A stretch of 64,000 bases of DNA from Herbiconiux gentiana (lineage in GTDB: Bacteria > Actinomycetota > Actinomycetes > Actinomycetales > Microbacteriaceae): positions 310,001 to 374,000 of the forward strand of contig NZ_JANTEZ010000004.1 of assembly GCF_024978135.1 (NCBI RefSeq), in the 5' to 3' direction. Positions 19,621 through 31,438 of the stretch are shown one piece after another (within the stretch, counting starts at the first letter, position 1; the number at the start of each line of letters is the position of its first letter). The translations under genes and the position numbers were made by a program. The notes beneath the pieces were generated by a model, which was not told where the DNA came from, searched no databases, and saw only the letters and a list, made by a program, of their open reading frames with translations.

Positions 19621-21237
19621 CTAGTTCTTGGTGATCTCGTAGAAGAGCGGCACCGAGTTCCAGCCGAACTCCACGTTCTGCACGTTCTCGCCGTAGCCAC
19701 CGACCACGTTCGAGTACCACAGCGGGATGGCGGGGAGGTCCTTCAGCAGGATCTCCTGAGCCTTCTGGAAGTCAGTGTTCGCCTCGTCCGCGTCAGCGGT
19801 CGACGAGCCCTCCTGCAGCAGCTTGTCGAACTCGGGGTTCGAGTAGTCGCCGTCGTTGGAGGACGCGTTGGTCGCGTACAGCGGGCCGAGGAAGTTGAAC
19901 AGACCGGGGTAGTCGGCCTGCCATCCGGTACGGAACGCCGTCTGGATGCTGCGGTCGGTGATCGCGGTGCGCGCCTCGGCGAAGGTCGGGTACGGAGCAC
20001 CCGACGCGTCGATGCCGAGCGTGTTCTTGATGTTGTTCGAGACCGCGTCGACCCAGTCGGCGTGGCCGCCGTCGGCGTTGTAGGCGATCTGGAAGGTGCC
20101 CGACCAGGGCGAGATGGCGTCGGCCTGGGCCCACAGCTTCTTCGCCTCGTCGGCGTTGAACTTCAGCACGTCGGCGCCCTCGAGCGAGTCGCTCCAGCCG
20201 TCGATCACCGGGGAGGTGAAGTCGGAGGCCGGGGTGCGGGTGCCCGAGAAGATCACGTCGGTGATCTCGTCGCGGTTGATGGCCATCGAGATGGCCTGAC
20301 GGCGGAGCTTGCCCTCTTCGTCGTTGCCGAAGTGCGCGAGGCGCTCCGGGATGGTGAACGACTGGAAGATGGCGGCCGGCTGGTTGACCGCACGGTCGCC
20401 CAGGTCGGACTCGTAGTTGCCGAAGGCGCTCGAGGGAACGGCGTCGAGCACGTCGAGGTTGCCACCGAGAAGGTCGGCGTAGGCGGCGTCCTCCGAGGCG
20501 TAGAACACGATGGTCAGGCCACCGTTCTTCGCCTGGCGGCCACCCTTGTAGGCCTCGTTCGGAACGAGGTCGATCTTCTCGTTGTGCGCCCACGCGGTGT
20601 CGCTGGCCAGCTTGTACGGGCCGTTGCCGACGGGGTTCTGGCCGAAGGCCTCCATGTCGTCGAACGCCGACTTGGGCAGCGGGTAGAACGCCGAGTAGCC
20701 GAGGCGCAGCGGGAAGTCGGAGCGCGCTTCCTTCAGCTTCACGGTGAACGTCAGGTCGTCGACCTTGGTCAGACCGGTGAGGGGGCTGTCGGCGTCGTAG
20801 CTGAAGCCTTCGATGTCCTCGAAGAAGTAGCTGTTCAGCTGCTCGTTCGACAGTAGGGCGCCGTACTGCCAGGCGTTGATGAAGCTGTCGGCGTCGACGG
20901 GGTCGCCGTTGCTGAAGGTCTGGTCGGCCTTCACCTTGATGGTGAAGGTCTGGGAGTCGTCGGTGTCGATCGACTCGGCCATGTCGAGCTGCGGCGCACC
21001 GGTGGCGTCGTAGTACTCCAGGCCGGCGAAGATCGAGTCGAGGATCTTTCCACCACCGGTCTCGTTGGTGTTGGTGGGGATCAACGGGTTCTGCGGCTCG
21101 GAGCCGTTCGCCGTGATGACCGCCGAGGTGTCGCCCGACGCGCTGTCGTCGGAACCGCCGGCGGCGCAGCCGGACAGTGCGAGCGCGCTCGCGGCGATCA
21201 GCGCGATCGCGCCGATGCCATACCGTCTCTTCTTCAA
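19621..21237 (-). CDS. Peptide-type ABC substrate-binding lipoprotein
   Basis: A 538-residue SBP family 5 protein that captures peptides or related solutes outside the membrane and delivers them to the permeases encoded downstream. A lipoprotein signal is visible (ALALSGCAAGG, Cys ~24), followed by the family 5 pattern (DSIFAGLEYYD, FTIKVKADQTFSNGDPVDA, NPVGNGPYKL). The start is a TTG at 21237, behind AGGAGGA with a short three-base spacing; no ATG or GTG is better placed. First gene of the four-gene importer, driven by the promoter at 21303-21331. Confidence 0.94.
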   Translation of the reverse strand: MKKRRYGIGAIALIAASALALSGCAAGGSDDSASGDTSAVITANGSEPQNPLIPTNTNETGGGKILDSIFAGLEYYDATGAPQLDMAESIDTDDSQTFTIKVKADQTFSNGDPVDADSFINAWQYGALLSNEQLNSYFFEDIEGFSYDADSPLTGLTKVDDLTFTVKLKEARSDFPLRLGYSAFYPLPKSAFDDMEAFGQNPVGNGPYKLASDTAWAHNEKIDLVPNEAYKGGRQAKNGGLTIVFYASEDAAYADLLGGNLDVLDAVPSSAFGNYESDLGDRAVNQPAAIFQSFTIPERLAHFGNDEEGKLRRQAISMAINRDEITDVIFSGTRTPASDFTSPVIDGWSDSLEGADVLKFNADEAKKLWAQADAISPWSGTFQIAYNADGGHADWVDAVSNNIKNTLGIDASGAPYPTFAEARTAITDRSIQTAFRTGWQADYPGLFNFLGPLYATNASSNDGDYSNPEFDKLLQEGSSTADADEANTDFQKAQEILLKDLPAIPLWYSNVVGGYGENVQNVEFGWNSVPLFYEITKN

Positions 21238-21302
21238 TTTTCCTCCTGTGCAGAATAGGGGCAGGCGACGACTCCCTTGTGAGGGCCGAGACCTAAGGAA
21301 GT

Positions 21303-21331
21303 ACCCTAAGTGGGGGTAAACACCAGATCAA
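21303..21331 (-). promoter_or_regulatory. Promoter of the peptide-type ABC operon
   Basis: On the minus strand TTGATC (21326-21331), exactly 17 bases, then TAGGGT (21303-21308). This would give a ~60-base leader before the TTG start, ending in AGGAGGA. The match to a housekeeping sigma-A promoter is good. Confidence 0.7.
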
Positions 21332-21433
21332 ATGCGGGCCGAAAAAGTTACATACACGAAACTATCTCCGCAGGATCTTTGTGCATGTTCGACAGTACCC
21401 GCTCGAAAACAGCGCCTGGCGCAAGAAAGCGAA

Positions 21434-22213
21434 ATGATGCCGCGAGCTGACTCCTGGTACCTCCTCCGCCGTCGTCGGCTCGGCACCGAGGTGCTCCTGG
21501 TGCTCGGTCTCTCGCTCGGCGCCTCCGCCGTGTACTCCGTCGTCAGCCTCGTCGCCAAGACCACCTCGGGCACCGCCCTCGCCGATCAGACGGCGACGAT
21601 CAACGGCGCCCTGAGCGACCGCGCGTGGCTCGACCTGACCTACCAGCTGCTGGCGATCGGATTCGACCTCGTGCCGGTCGCCCTCGTGCTCTACCTGCTC
21701 GCGATCTCGGGCGGCGACCCGTTCCGGCGCATCGGCTTCGACCTCACCCGGCCGGGCCGCGATCTCGGCCGGGGGGCACTGCTCGTGCTCGTCGTCGGCG
21801 TGCCGGGCATCGCGCTCTACGTGGTCTGGCGCCTGCTCGGCTTCAGCGCGGCGGTGGTCGCCGCCCCGCTCGACGGCCACTGGTACACGGTGCCGGTGCT
21901 CGTGCTCGCCGCGCTGCGCGCCGCCCTGCAGGAGGAGGTGATCGTCGTCGGCTACCTCTTCACCCGCCTGCGTCAGCTCGGCTGGCGCAAGTGGCAGATC
22001 ATCGTCGGCGCCGCCGTGCTGCGGGGCAGCTACCACCTCTACCAGGGGCCGGGGCCGTTCGTCGGCAACGTGGCGATGGGGGTGGTCTTCGGCTGGTGCT
22101 ATTGGCGCTGGGGCCGCGTGATGCCGCTGGTCGTGGCGCACTGGATCATCGACATCGTCTCGTTCGTCGGCTACCCGCTCGCCGTCAGCCTCGCGCCCGC
22201 GCTGTTCGGCTGA
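21434..22213 (+). CDS. CPBP-family intramembrane metalloprotease (Abi)
   Basis: A 259-residue membrane protein with about seven helices. Motifs of the CPBP/Abi (PF02517) family are visible: LQEEVIVVGYLFTRL (paired glutamates), SYHLYQGPGPF (motif-2 His), and VVAHWIIDI (motif-3 His). Members process membrane-bound proteins or peptides; a few serve in bacteriocin self-protection, but the substrate here is unknown. ATG 21434 (or the adjacent ATG 21437) is preferred over an upstream in-frame ATG, because the extra residues look non-coding and AAGAAAG lies just before 21434. Its end overlaps the convergent pentapeptide-repeat gene by 29 bases. Confidence 0.87.
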   Translation: MMPRADSWYLLRRRRLGTEVLLVLGLSLGASAVYSVVSLVAKTTSGTALADQTATINGALSDRAWLDLTYQLLAIGFDLVPVALVLYLLAISGGDPFRRIGFDLTRPGRDLGRGALLVLVVGVPGIALYVVWRLLGFSAAVVAAPLDGHWYTVPVLVLAALRAALQEEVIVVGYLFTRLRQLGWRKWQIIVGAAVLRGSYHLYQGPGPFVGNVAMGVVFGWCYWRWGRVMPLVVAHWIIDIVSFVGYPLAVSLAPALFG

Positions 22214-23021
22214 CGCGACCCGGTCGCCGCCGCGAGCCGCCGCCCCGCACCGCGGTGACGATCATCAGCGCCGCTCCCCCGACCAGCACGGCGACGGATG
22301 CCCAGCCGCCGATCGCGATCCAGTCCGCCCCACCGGGCCCACCCGTGCCCGCGGCCGCCGGCTCGGGGGTGAACAGCGGCGCCTGGGTCGGTGTCGCGGT
22401 CGGAGACGCCACCACGTTCACGGTCAGGCGCGCCGACGCGGTGCCGGGGAACGAGCTCGAGATCGTGCAGAGGATGGTCGAGGTGCCGATCGGGAACGGC
22501 TGCCCCGACTCCACCGGGGTGCCGGCGATGGCGCAGCCGTCGAGCGTCAGCCCCGCCGGCAGCGCCGCCTGGATCGGCACCGGCGCGCTCCCGCTCCCGT
22601 CGGCCTCGAGGTCGAGCTGACCGGGCAGGATGCTCGACCCGGTGAAGTCGGCACCGACGATGCGCGTGCCGCTGAAGTCGGCCCCGTCGAGCACCGCCCC
22701 CTCGAAGACGGCCCCCTGCACGTCGCCGCCCGCGAAGGACGCCCCGGTGAGGTTCGCCGTGCGGAAGTCGCCCTCGCCGAAGCGGGTGCCGCTCAGGTCG
22801 ACGCCCGGGCACTGGGCGCCGCCGGGGCCGCCCTCGCTGATCGGGGAGACGACGCAGTCGCCCTCGGCGAAGAGCGGGTCGGCCTGCGCGGGGGCCACCG
22901 CGGACACGGCCAGCACGGCACCGACGAGAACGCCGAGCGCGCCGATCCCGACGGCCGCCCGACCCCGGCCCCCGGCCCGTGCGAGCGGCCGACGAGAACG
23001 GGTGTCGAGCAGCTCGGGCAT
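22185..23021 (-). CDS. Exported, membrane-anchored pentapeptide-repeat protein
   Basis: A 278-residue protein with a basic N-terminus and a signal-like hydrophobic segment ending near AQA (~47), a short Cys-containing region, then about ten pentapeptide repeats (~73-130; pattern A[D/N]LxG, e.g. ANLTG ASFAG, ADFSG). A beta-rich region containing a Cys pair (DGCAIAGTP ... STILCTIS) follows, then a Pro/Thr stretch, one transmembrane helix (~235-257) and a basic tail. A cell-surface protein is inferred. TAGGGT (23029-23034) ends seven bases before the ATG, so the message is likely leaderless. No partner gene is obvious. Confidence 0.8.
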   Translation of the reverse strand: MPELLDTRSRRPLARAGGRGRAAVGIGALGVLVGAVLAVSAVAPAQADPLFAEGDCVVSPISEGGPGGAQCPGVDLSGTRFGEGDFRTANLTGASFAGGDVQGAVFEGAVLDGADFSGTRIVGADFTGSSILPGQLDLEADGSGSAPVPIQAALPAGLTLDGCAIAGTPVESGQPFPIGTSTILCTISSSFPGTASARLTVNVVASPTATPTQAPLFTPEPAAAGTGGPGGADWIAIGGWASVAVLVGGAALMIVTAVRGGGSRRRPGRVSRTARARG

Positions 23022-23069
23022 GACCCGAACCCTACCTCACCGCCTCGTCGGCCGCCCGGGAGGGGCGAC

Positions 23070-26024
<2,955 letters not shown>

Positions 26025-26027
26025 CCG

Positions 26028-26399
26028 TCAGCCCCCGATCAGCGCGGAGTACTCGTCGAACGAGAGCAGCTCGGGCAGCTCGGTGAACTCGACCTTGAGC
26101 AGCCAGCCTTCACCGAGGGGGTCGCTGTTGACGAGCTCGGGCGAGCTCTCGACGGCCTCGTTCTTCTCGACGACGGTGCCGTCGACCGGGGCGAACAGCT
26201 CGCCGACCGACTTGGTCGACTCGATCTCGCCGACGATGCTGCCGCCCGCGACCTCGGTGCCCGCATCGGGCAGGTCGAGGTAGACGATGTCGCCCAGCTG
26301 CGCCGCCGCGTAGGCGGTGATGCCGATGGTGGCGACCGAGCCCTCGACGAGCACCCACTCGTGCTCGGCGGTGTAACGGAGTTCGGTGTTCTCGGGCAT
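26028..26399 (-). CDS. gcvH: Glycine cleavage system H protein
   Basis: A 123-residue lipoyl carrier that shuttles the aminomethyl group between GcvP and GcvT and electrons to the L protein. The lipoylated lysine is Lys63 in [12 protein letters not shown]. The N-terminal LRYTAEHEW is the family hallmark. It sits between gcvT (one base away) and gcvP (three bases away). No lipoyl synthesis gene or lpd is visible nearby. Confidence 0.97.
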   Translation of the reverse strand: MPENTELRYTAEHEWVLVEGSVATIGITAYAAAQLGDIVYLDLPDAGTEVAGGSIVGEIESTKSVGELFAPVDGTVVEKNEAVESSPELVNSDPLGEGWLLKVEFTELPELLSFDEYSALIGG

Positions 26400-26400
26400 G

Positions 26401-27537
26401 TCAGTCCTTCTTCCGGCGGTAGAACGGCAGGGTCGTGGTGCGGAACGCGAGGCGGGTGCCCCGGATGTCGACGGTGACCTCGGTGCCCTCGGCCGCGAGG
26501 CGGGGGTCGACGTAGGCCAGGGCGATGGGATGCCCGAGCGTGGGCGAGAGTGCGCCGCTCGTGACGAGACCGGCGGGCGGAGCATCCGCACCACCGTCGA
26601 TCGGGTAGACCTCGTAGCCCGCGCGGGCGGCGCGGCGGCCCTCCGCGACGAGCCCGACGAGCACGGGAGCCCCCTCGGGCGGGCCGGCGAGCAGCGCGTC
26701 GCGACCGACGAAGGACTCCTTCGTGAGCGCCGGGACGCGACCGAGGCCCGCCTGGACCGGCTGCGTCTCGAGCGAGAGCTCGTGGCCGTAGAGCGGCATG
26801 CCGGCCTCGAGGCGCAGCGTGTCGCGGCTCGCGAGCCCCGCCGGCACGAGGCCGAGCGGGGTGCCGGCGGCGGCGAGGGCCGTCCACAGCGCCTCTGCGT
26901 GCGCGGGGGCGACATAGAGCTCGTAGCCGTCCTCGCCCGTGTAGCCGGTGCGGGCGAGCAGCACGGGCTCACCGCGGAAGGTCGCCGGCGTCGATCGGTA
27001 GTAGCGCAGCTCGTCGAGGCCCGGCGCCTCGAACCCCTCGGTGCGGGTCAGGATCTCGCGCGAGGCGGGGCCCTGCACGGCGATCAGGGCGGTTTCGTCG
27101 CTCTCGTCGACGAGCACGAGGTCGAAGCCGGCGCGACGCTCCTCGAGGGCGGCGGCGACCGGCTCGCGGTTCGAGGCGTTGGCGACTACGAGGAACTCCG
27201 CGTCGCCCAGACGGTAGACGACCACGTCGTCGACGACCCCGCCCTCGTCGGTGAGGAGCAGCGAGTACTTCGCCTGACCGATCGTGGTCGCCGAGAGCAG
27301 ACCGGCGAGGGCGAGGTCGAGGAATGCGCCGGCGTCGGGGCCGGAGACGCGGAACTCGGCCATGTGCGAGAGGTCGAAGAGGCCGGCGGCCGAGCGCACG
27401 GTGTGGTGCTCGGCCAGGTCACTGGAGTAGCGCACCGGCATCTGCCAGCCGGCGAAGTCGGTGAAGCTCGCGCCGGCGGCGCGGTGCACCGCGTCGAGCG
27501 GCGAGAAGCGGGACGGGGAGGAGGGTGCGTCGGTCAC
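26401..27537 (-). CDS. gcvT: Glycine cleavage system T protein (aminomethyltransferase)
   Basis: The 378-residue folate-dependent subunit transfers the methylene carbon from GcvH to tetrahydrofolate and frees ammonia. Recognised from [49 protein letters not shown] and [21 protein letters not shown] 27537 is the start, with GGAG ten bases upstream. First gene of gcvT-gcvH-gcvP, immediately below the glycine riboswitch. Confidence 0.96.
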   Translation of the reverse strand: MTDAPSSPSRFSPLDAVHRAAGASFTDFAGWQMPVRYSSDLAEHHTVRSAAGLFDLSHMAEFRVSGPDAGAFLDLALAGLLSATTIGQAKYSLLLTDEGGVVDDVVVYRLGDAEFLVVANASNREPVAAALEERRAGFDLVLVDESDETALIAVQGPASREILTRTEGFEAPGLDELRYYRSTPATFRGEPVLLARTGYTGEDGYELYVAPAHAEALWTALAAAGTPLGLVPAGLASRDTLRLEAGMPLYGHELSLETQPVQAGLGRVPALTKESFVGRDALLAGPPEGAPVLVGLVAEGRRAARAGYEVYPIDGGADAPPAGLVTSGALSPTLGHPIALAYVDPRLAAEGTEVTVDIRGTRLAFRTTTLPFYRRKKD

Positions 27538-27605
27538 GAGTGGAGTTCTCCGATCGGCGAAGCGCTGCTTCGCGTGGGGAGGGCGCGTCGGCGCCCTTCG
27601 GGAAC

Positions 27606-27790
27606 TCCCCCTCTGTCATCGTGCCTGAGAGTTTCACACCCGCGAGCGGATGCTTTCACCATGGGCGAGCCGCCGTCGATGCCGCGGACTGCTTTCCAGA
27701 GTGGCCAGTTCGACGCGGTACGAGGACCTGAGAGATTATCGGGGAGGATTGCTCCTTCGGTGCCGGGACGGACCCGGCTCTCCCGCGTCG
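27606..27790 (-). promoter_or_regulatory. Tandem glycine riboswitch
   Basis: Two glycine-aptamer copies are readable on the minus strand. The first (~27787-27727) has GGGAGAGCC, CACCGAAGGAGCAA and AATCTCTCAGG. The second (~27705-27606) has CTCTGGAAAGC, GGTGAAAGCA, GTGAAACTCTCAGGC and ACAGAGGGGGA. This is the classical conserved core of gcvT leaders. About 70 bases separate it from the gcvT start. In that stretch GGAGTT (27603-27608) could pair with AACTCC (27542-27547), next to the Shine-Dalgarno GGAG (27548-27551), and further short hairpins are present; this is the likely expression platform. Together with the platform it fills the 340-base gap before copC, whose remaining ~90 bases show no other element. 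Confidence 0.9.
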
Positions 27791-27878
27791 GCCTGATGGC
27801 CAGCGGTATTCAATTGAAGGTGGAGCAGGTGGGGCGGGAGCGGCCGTCGCGGGCTGCTCGGGACAGCATAGCGCGGGG

Positions 27879-28643
27879 TCAGCTGCCGCCGAAGCCCCCG
27901 CCACGGCTCCGGCGCAGGGTGAGCACCACGATCGCCGCGATGGCGCCGAGCCCGGCGAGCACGATGAGCACGATGACGGGCCACGGCAGCAGGGCACCCG
28001 GCTGCTGCAGCTCGCCCGAGACCGGCCCGGCCGTCTCGGTGGCCTGCAGGGTGGTGGGCGCCTCGGCGTCGGCCGGCGCATCCGTCGCCGGAGCCGGCTC
28101 GACAGGTGCCGCCCCGACCGGCGCCGACCCGGTGGCAGGGGTCGTCGCCACGGGGGTGCCGTCGGGCTCGCCCGCCCAGGGGGCGCCGCAGGTGGGGGCG
28201 TTGGTGAGCCCGTCGTGCGCGCCCTCGAGCGAGGGCGGCTCGTAGTCGAACCCGTACTGGCCGCTGGTGGGATGCCCGTCGGAGGAGACGACCTGCCACA
28301 GCACCTGGTAGCCGCCCGCACCGCCGAGGGCGATGGGAGCCGAGACGGAGGTGCCGTCGAGGGTGACGCAGCCCGACTCGTAGTGCAGCCCCTCGCTGTC
28401 GACGATCTGCACCGCGAAGCCGTCGGTCGTGCCGCCGGGCTGAAGGAGCAGCTCGTCACTGAAGCCGAGCACCACCGAGCCCGGGTCGGCCGTGATGGAG
28501 TCGCCGTCGCCCGGCGCCGCGCTCGCCAGCACGTCGTGGGCGGAGACGGCGGCGACCGCGCCGCCGAACCCCGCCCAGACGAGGGCGGTGCCGGCGAACG
28601 CGGTCGCTGCGAGAAGAGTCAGGGGGCGGTGGGTGCGGCTCAC
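27879..28643 (-). CDS. CopC-domain copper-binding protein with C-terminal anchor
   Basis: A 254-residue exported protein. The signal segment is followed by the mature start SAHDVLASAAPGDGDSI, in which the N-terminal His is a likely copper ligand, and by a CopC beta-sandwich containing VSSDGHPTSGQYGFDYE. A Cys pair (CVTL ... PTCGAPW), an ~60-residue Ala/Pro/Thr linker, one transmembrane helix (~222-243) and a basic Gly tail complete it. Family members bind periplasmic or surface copper; no CopD or copper ATPase is adjacent. TATCGT (28650-28655) ends six bases before the GTG start, suggesting a leaderless message. Confidence 0.86.
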   Translation of the reverse strand: MSRTHRPLTLLAATAFAGTALVWAGFGGAVAAVSAHDVLASAAPGDGDSITADPGSVVLGFSDELLLQPGGTTDGFAVQIVDSEGLHYESGCVTLDGTSVSAPIALGGAGGYQVLWQVVSSDGHPTSGQYGFDYEPPSLEGAHDGLTNAPTCGAPWAGEPDGTPVATTPATGSAPVGAAPVEPAPATDAPADAEAPTTLQATETAGPVSGELQQPGALLPWPVIVLIVLAGLGAIAAIVVLTLRRSRGGGFGGS

Positions 28644-28680
28644 GCCTTCACGATAGCCGGGGCCCCTGACAGCGGGCCGC

Positions 28681-29781
28681 CTAGCTGCGGCGCACCCGGT
28701 ACTGGTTCACGAGCGGGCAGTCAAACGGGTCGGGAGCCGAGAGGCCCACCTTGTTCATGTAGACCACGACCGCCTTGTGGGCCGCCAGCAGCGAGACCTG
28801 GGTGTACGGGATGTTGTGCGTCGCGCAGTACTCCTGCACGACCGGACGCGCCTTCACCAGGTTCGGGCGGGCCATGTTCGGGAAGAGGTGGTGCTCGGTT
28901 TGCAGGTCGAGCCCGCCCATGCCGATGGTCATCGGCCAGCCGCCGCCGATGTTGCGCGAGGAGAGCACCTGCTTCGACAGGAAGTCGATGCGGGAACCGG
29001 CGGGGAAGATCGTCATGCCGATGTGGTTCGGCGCGAACGAGGCCCCCATGTAGAAGCCGAAGACGGCGACCTGCACGCCGACGAAGGCGAAGGCCATACC
29101 GAGCGGGAGGAAGTAGAAGACCACCGCGAGGTAGGCGATCAGGCGGATGCCGATGAAGGTCAGCTCCAGCGCGCGGCCCTCGACGGGCTTGCGGCCGAGA
29201 AGGGTCTTGAAGGAGTGGAAGTGGAGGTTGAAGCCCTCGAGCAGCAGCAGCGGGTAGAGCAGGATGCCCTGCTTGCGCGTGATCAGGGCCGACAGACCCG
29301 TGGTGGCCGCCGCGTCCTTCTCGAGGAAGGACACCGTGTCGCGGTCGATGTCGGGGTCTTTGCCGACGGTGTTCGGGTTGCCGTGGTGGCGGGTGTGCTT
29401 CGACATCCACCACGAGTAGCTCATGCCGACGAAGGCGGTGGCGAGCGTGCGGCCCGCGCGGTCGTTCGCCTTGTTCGAGCTGAACACCTGGCGGTGCGAG
29501 GCCTCGTGGGCGAGGAAGGCGAACTGGGTGAAGATGATGCCGAGCGCGCCGGCGATCAGCAGCTGGTACCAGGTGTCGCCGAGCAGGATGAAGCCGGTGA
29601 CGGCTCCGCCCAGGGCGAGGATCAGGACCGCGAACATGCCGATGTAGAAGCCCTGGCGCTTGCGCAGCAGGCCCATCTCGCGAACGGCCGTGAGCAGTTC
29701 GGAATAGGCGGCGGTGGGATGCGCTGCACCGGCTTTGCGGGGAGTCGTGGCGCGCGGGGTCGGATTGCTCGTGATGGTCAC
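28681..29781 (-). CDS. Membrane fatty acid desaturase
   Basis: A 366-residue di-iron acyl-lipid desaturase. The three histidine boxes are HEASH (92-96), HTRHH (129-133) and TEHHLFP near 290, the last of the QxxHH type found in front-end and delta-9-like bacterial acyl-lipid enzymes. Four transmembrane segments lie between them. It introduces a double bond into membrane fatty acids, probably to maintain fluidity. GACGAGG precedes the GTG start. It lies next to a cold-shock gene transcribed in the same direction, which fits a role at low temperature, although each seems to have its own promoter. Confidence 0.92.
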   Translation of the reverse strand: MTITSNPTPRATTPRKAGAAHPTAAYSELLTAVREMGLLRKRQGFYIGMFAVLILALGGAVTGFILLGDTWYQLLIAGALGIIFTQFAFLAHEASHRQVFSSNKANDRAGRTLATAFVGMSYSWWMSKHTRHHGNPNTVGKDPDIDRDTVSFLEKDAAATTGLSALITRKQGILLYPLLLLEGFNLHFHSFKTLLGRKPVEGRALELTFIGIRLIAYLAVVFYFLPLGMAFAFVGVQVAVFGFYMGASFAPNHIGMTIFPAGSRIDFLSKQVLSSRNIGGGWPMTIGMGGLDLQTEHHLFPNMARPNLVKARPVVQEYCATHNIPYTQVSLLAAHKAVVVYMNKVGLSAPDPFDCPLVNQYRVRRS

Positions 29782-29893
29782 AAGGCCTCGTCACTGAATT
29801 CGGGTTCGGCTTCACAACCGCGGTGTTCGAGCAGATGCCCTGGAGATGCTCTCACCGTAGGCGTCGAACCTGCGTAACGCCCGGCAGGGGACG

Positions 29894-29929
29894 AAAAAAG
29901 AACCCGCGCCCTCAGGGGCGCGGGTTCTT
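29894..29929 (-). terminator. Rho-independent terminator after cspA
   Basis: Perfect 14-bp stem (29898-29911 with 29916-29929), four-base loop, followed on the minus strand by six U (29894-29899). It is 17 bases past the cspA stop codon. Confidence 0.92.
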
Positions 29930-29945
29930 CACGGTTTCGGCGAGA

Positions 29946-30152
29946 TCAACCCAGGGGGGTGATGTTCTCGGCCTGCAGGCCCTTGCGGCCCTGCGTCACG
30001 TCGAACTCGACGCGCTGGTTCTCTTCGAGGTTCTTGTAGCCGGAGCCGTTGATGCCCGAGTGGTGGGCGAAGACGTCTTCTCCACCGTCATCGGGGGAGA
30101 TGAAGCCGAAGCCCTTTTCGGAGTTGAACCATTTCACGGTGCCTTGAGCCAT
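29946..30152 (-). CDS. cspA: Cold-shock protein (CspA family)
   Basis: A 68-residue single cold-shock domain acting as an RNA chaperone. RNP1 KGFGFI (14-19) and the RNP2 region VFAHHS (~27-32; the more usual form is VFVHFS) are present. The C-terminus [14 protein letters not shown] is typical of actinobacterial members. AGAGAG is the ribosome site seven bases before the ATG. The long leader and strong terminator suggest an abundant, separately regulated message. Confidence 0.96.
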   Translation of the reverse strand: MAQGTVKWFNSEKGFGFISPDDGGEDVFAHHSGINGSGYKNLEENQRVEFDVTQGRKGLQAENITPLG

Positions 30153-30294
30153 TATTTCTCTCTTTTCGAGGTACGCGGTTCCGCCTGTCGGAACCTACCG
30201 TCGCGGTGCACTTTGTTCCGCTCCTCAGAAAAGCAAGCCTCCCGCCGCGAGAAAAGCGGCAGATGACCCTATTCAAGATTCATGGGTAACACAA
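30153..30294 (-). promoter_or_regulatory. cspA promoter and structured 5' leader
   Basis: TTGTGT (30289-30294), a 17-base spacer and TAGGGT (30266-30271) form a plausible promoter. The predicted leader is about 107 bases and contains a perfect seven-pair hairpin, GGTTCCG/CGGAACC (30177-30195), just above the ribosome site. Long folded leaders are typical of thermoregulated csp messages; regulation here is inferred. Confidence 0.6.
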
Positions 30295-30376
30295 CAACTG
30301 AGACCAGCTTAGCCGCTAACCCGGCCCGAGGGCTACAGGGTTCTGTTTCTTCAGGTCGGAAGCTCTAGAATTCAGC

Positions 30377-31390
30377 GTGCCTTCTCTCAGCCCAGCCAGC
30401 ATCCCCAGCCCGCCCCTGGAGTTCTCGCAGTTCCCGGTCGGGCCCCTGACGATCCACATCTACGCGCTCTTCATCCTCGCGGGGATCGTCGCGGCCATGC
30501 TCATGGTGAACCACCGGCTCACCAAGCGCGGCGGCGAGTCCGGCGTCGTGATCGACATCGTGCTCTGGGCGGTTCCGCTCGGCATCGTCGGCGCCCGCAT
30601 CTACCACGTGCTCACGCACGGGAGCGACTACTTCTACCCGGGCGCCGACCTCGTGCGGGTGGTGCAGATCTGGGACGGCGGCAACGCGCTGTACGGCTCC
30701 CTCATCGGCGGCGCGATCGGTGCGGCCATCGGCTGCCGCTTCGCGGGCATCCGCCTCTGGTCGTTCGCCGACGCGCTGGCGCCGGCGATGCTCGTGGCGC
30801 AGGCCATCGGCCGTCTGGGCAACTGGTTCAACCACGAGCTGTTCGGCCTGCCCACCACGCTTCCGTGGGGCCTCGAGATCGAGTCGACGAACGGCGCGTT
30901 CCCCGTCGGGCTGCCCGACGGCACCCTGTTCCACCCCCTGTTCGCGTACGAGATCATCTGGAACCTCGTGGGCGTCGTGGTGCTGCTCGCCCTCGAGCGC
31001 CGGTTCCGGCTGCGCTGGGGCAAGCTGTTCGCCCTCTACCTCGTCTGGTACGGCCTCGGCCGCGCCTGGCTCGAGTCCATCCGCATCGACCCGTCGAGCG
31101 ACGGCTTCCTCGGCGTGCCGGCCAACGTGTGGGCGTCGTTCGCCGCGGTGCTGCTCGGCATCATCCTGTTCGTCGTGCAGAGCCGCCGGCACCCCGGTGT
31201 GGAGACCTCGGTCTACCGCGCCGGTCGCGGGCCGCGGCCGGTCGTGGCCAAGAAGAAGAAGGGGTCGGCGAGCGACGACGAGTCGACCGGGCTCGAGTCG
31301 GTCGACGACTCGGCCACCGACGGCACCGGTGAGCGCTGGACCGACGACGAGCTGAAGGCGCGCTCGGAGTCGGCGACCCCGCTGCGATAG
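30377..31390 (+). CDS. lgt: Prolipoprotein diacylglyceryl transferase
   Basis: Attaches diacylglycerol to the lipobox cysteine of prelipoproteins in the membrane; several substrates (EfeO, the ABC binding proteins) are encoded in this window. The 337 residues form seven helices, with IHIYALFILAGI, the GARIYHVLTH segment and the signature GRLGNWFNHELFG. A charged ~60-residue cytoplasmic tail (KKKKGSASDDES) follows, longer than in E. coli but usual in actinobacteria. TAGAAT (30366-30371) ends five bases before the GTG start with no Shine-Dalgarno sequence, so translation is probably leaderless. Confidence 0.96.
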   Translation: MPSLSPASIPSPPLEFSQFPVGPLTIHIYALFILAGIVAAMLMVNHRLTKRGGESGVVIDIVLWAVPLGIVGARIYHVLTHGSDYFYPGADLVRVVQIWDGGNALYGSLIGGAIGAAIGCRFAGIRLWSFADALAPAMLVAQAIGRLGNWFNHELFGLPTTLPWGLEIESTNGAFPVGLPDGTLFHPLFAYEIIWNLVGVVVLLALERRFRLRWGKLFALYLVWYGLGRAWLESIRIDPSSDGFLGVPANVWASFAAVLLGIILFVVQSRRHPGVETSVYRAGRGPRPVVAKKKKGSASDDESTGLESVDDSATDGTGERWTDDELKARSESATPLR

Positions 31391-31438
31391 CTCGGTCGCA
31401 GCGCCGCGCCGGGCCCGGCCGTGGTGCCGTCGTTCGGA

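Noticed and set aside
21332-21433. N-terminal 34-codon extension of the CPBP protease
   Set aside because: The extension is not membrane-protein-like and lies in the divergent promoter region; the ATG at 21434 has a purine-rich ribosome site.
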